Below, in pieces: positions 16,008 through 16,628 of a stretch of 16,628 bases of DNA. Where the stretch lies: positions 1 through 16,628 of the forward strand of contig BQJS01000101.1 in the NCBI GenBank assembly GCA_021604825.1, in the 5' to 3' direction. The position numbers and the translations under genes were made by a program. How positions within the stretch are numbered: position 1 is the stretch's first letter; each line of letters begins with the position of its first letter. The stretch is from Phycisphaerae bacterium (lineage in GTDB: Bacteria; Planctomycetota; Phycisphaerae; UBA1845). The notes below the pieces were generated by a model, which did no database searches, was not told where the DNA came from, and saw only the letters and a program-made list of their open reading frames with translations.

Positions 16008-16628
16008 TTAACGCAGGCAGGAATCAGGGATGGGGCCAGTGATGCCTGACCCGGTGAAACATTGCATGAAAATGCCGAAGTCACGGAGGGTTACCTTTCC
16101 GTCAAGATCAAAGTCCGCATCGCGAGCCAATCCCGTCGCGCTTGAGTCGGGTCCATCGAGAAACAACCCGAACAAGAAGTAGTCGATCGCAGCATCGACG
16201 TCCATGTCGGCATCGAAGTCGGCGATGTTGCGGACGCTCGGCTCGTTTCCGATGTAGCCGTCATAATGAAACACGCTGAAACCCGCAAGCGCCGAAAGTT
16301 CCGCAGCACTCAGCAGCGAATGAAAACCGTCCAGCGATTTGGTCATCGCAGAAAACGGGGTCGGCGTGAAGTTGTCCGCATACGTGTTGATGGGCACTTC
16401 GGGTGGGGTTGGTTGCAAATCGGCACCCAAGATCAGTTTGCGACCATGGGCAGCGGCTAAGTTGAGTTCGACATCGGTCCAACCGACCAAACCGGATGGC
16501 GAATCGATGTAACTCATCAAGACGACGCTGTCGGTCGAATCGAGCACGTGTTCGAGGAATTGCTGCGTGACACCATCGTAAAGCATCGCCGAAGGCAACA
16601 TGCCTGAAACGTCGAAATGAGCGGATAG
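16008..16628 (-). CDS. Barrel-like protein with C-terminal dockerin-like EF-hands, N-terminus beyond window
   Basis: The frame is open to the right edge (LSAHFDVSG precedes the first internal Met), so at least the N-terminus is missing. The 206 visible residues begin with what looks like the last strands of a TIM-barrel: VVLMSYIDSPSGLVGW (35-50), a helix ELNLAAAHGRKLILGADLQP (54-73), and FSVFHYDGY (117-125). Bacterial glycosidase-like proteins often have this 'hLMsYxD ... GkkhhhGhE' order; an enzyme is possible but not shown. Next are two EF-hand loops, DADMDVDAAID (139-149) and DFDLDGKVTLRDF (172-184), then FMQCFTGSG, the usual ending of planctomycete dockerin-like domains. An exported, Ca-binding protein that handles a polymer is plausible, with the symporter 3 bp downstream taking up a product. 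Confidence 0.8.
   Translation of the reverse strand, partial: LSAHFDVSGMLPSAMLYDGVTQQFLEHVLDSTDSVVLMSYIDSPSGLVGWTDVELNLAAAHGRKLILGADLQPTPPEVPINTYADNFTPTPFSAMTKSLDGFHSLLSAAELSALAGFSVFHYDGYIGNEPSVRNIADFDADMDVDAAIDYFLFGLFLDGPDSSATGLARDADFDLDGKVTLRDFGIFMQCFTGSGITGPIPDSCLR

Overview
The window looks like chromosomal DNA of a planctomycete-type bacterium, probably close to the Phycisphaerae. The evidence is the combination of gene types. There are two pairs of an ECF sigma factor with a membrane Ser/Thr kinase carrying TPRs. There is also a PEP-CTERM protein relic, a dockerin-like EF-hand protein, an FG-GAP lipoprotein, a sulfatase-fold/TPR lipoprotein and an SSS symporter. No tRNA, rRNA, CRISPR array, transposase or integrase was seen. 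The assignment rests on gene content only.

Layout. 1-2312 (minus): ECF sigma factor followed 29 bp later by a GTG-started Ser/Thr kinase whose C-terminus lies beyond the left edge; a sigma-70-like promoter and a leader hairpin lie upstream. 2313-4326: about 2 kb with no intact gene. It holds a frameshifted relic resembling DUF1837/HamA (3315-3572) and the C-terminal part of a frameshifted PEP-CTERM gene (3881-4326). 4468-4504: strong hairpin, probably a two-way terminator. 4535-7328 (minus): two paralogous lipoproteins, each with an 8-residue tandem repeat (DPINTNGP) between the lipid anchor and a lipocalin-like plus propeller-like body. 7329-10741 (plus): a second ECF sigma factor, with an ECF-type promoter in front of it, then a kinase-TM-coiled-coil-TPR protein. 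10774-12090 (minus): FG-GAP lipoprotein. 12210-14159 (plus): divergent sulfatase-fold/TPR lipoprotein with Thr at the nucleophile position. 14175-16628 (minus): SSS sodium:solute symporter, only 3 bp downstream of a barrel-plus-dockerin gene cut by the right edge.

How the genes may work together. Each sigma factor sits with a transmembrane kinase and has no recognisable anti-sigma factor. This is the ECF/kinase arrangement in which the kinase is thought to control its sigma factor by phosphorylation. The lipoprotein pair lies between the two modules and is transcribed away from the second one, so it may be a target or an input of it; this is inference. The right-hand part looks like envelope or exported-protein functions: a repeat lipoprotein, an alkaline-phosphatase-superfamily enzyme, and a possible polymer-handling protein linked to a symporter.
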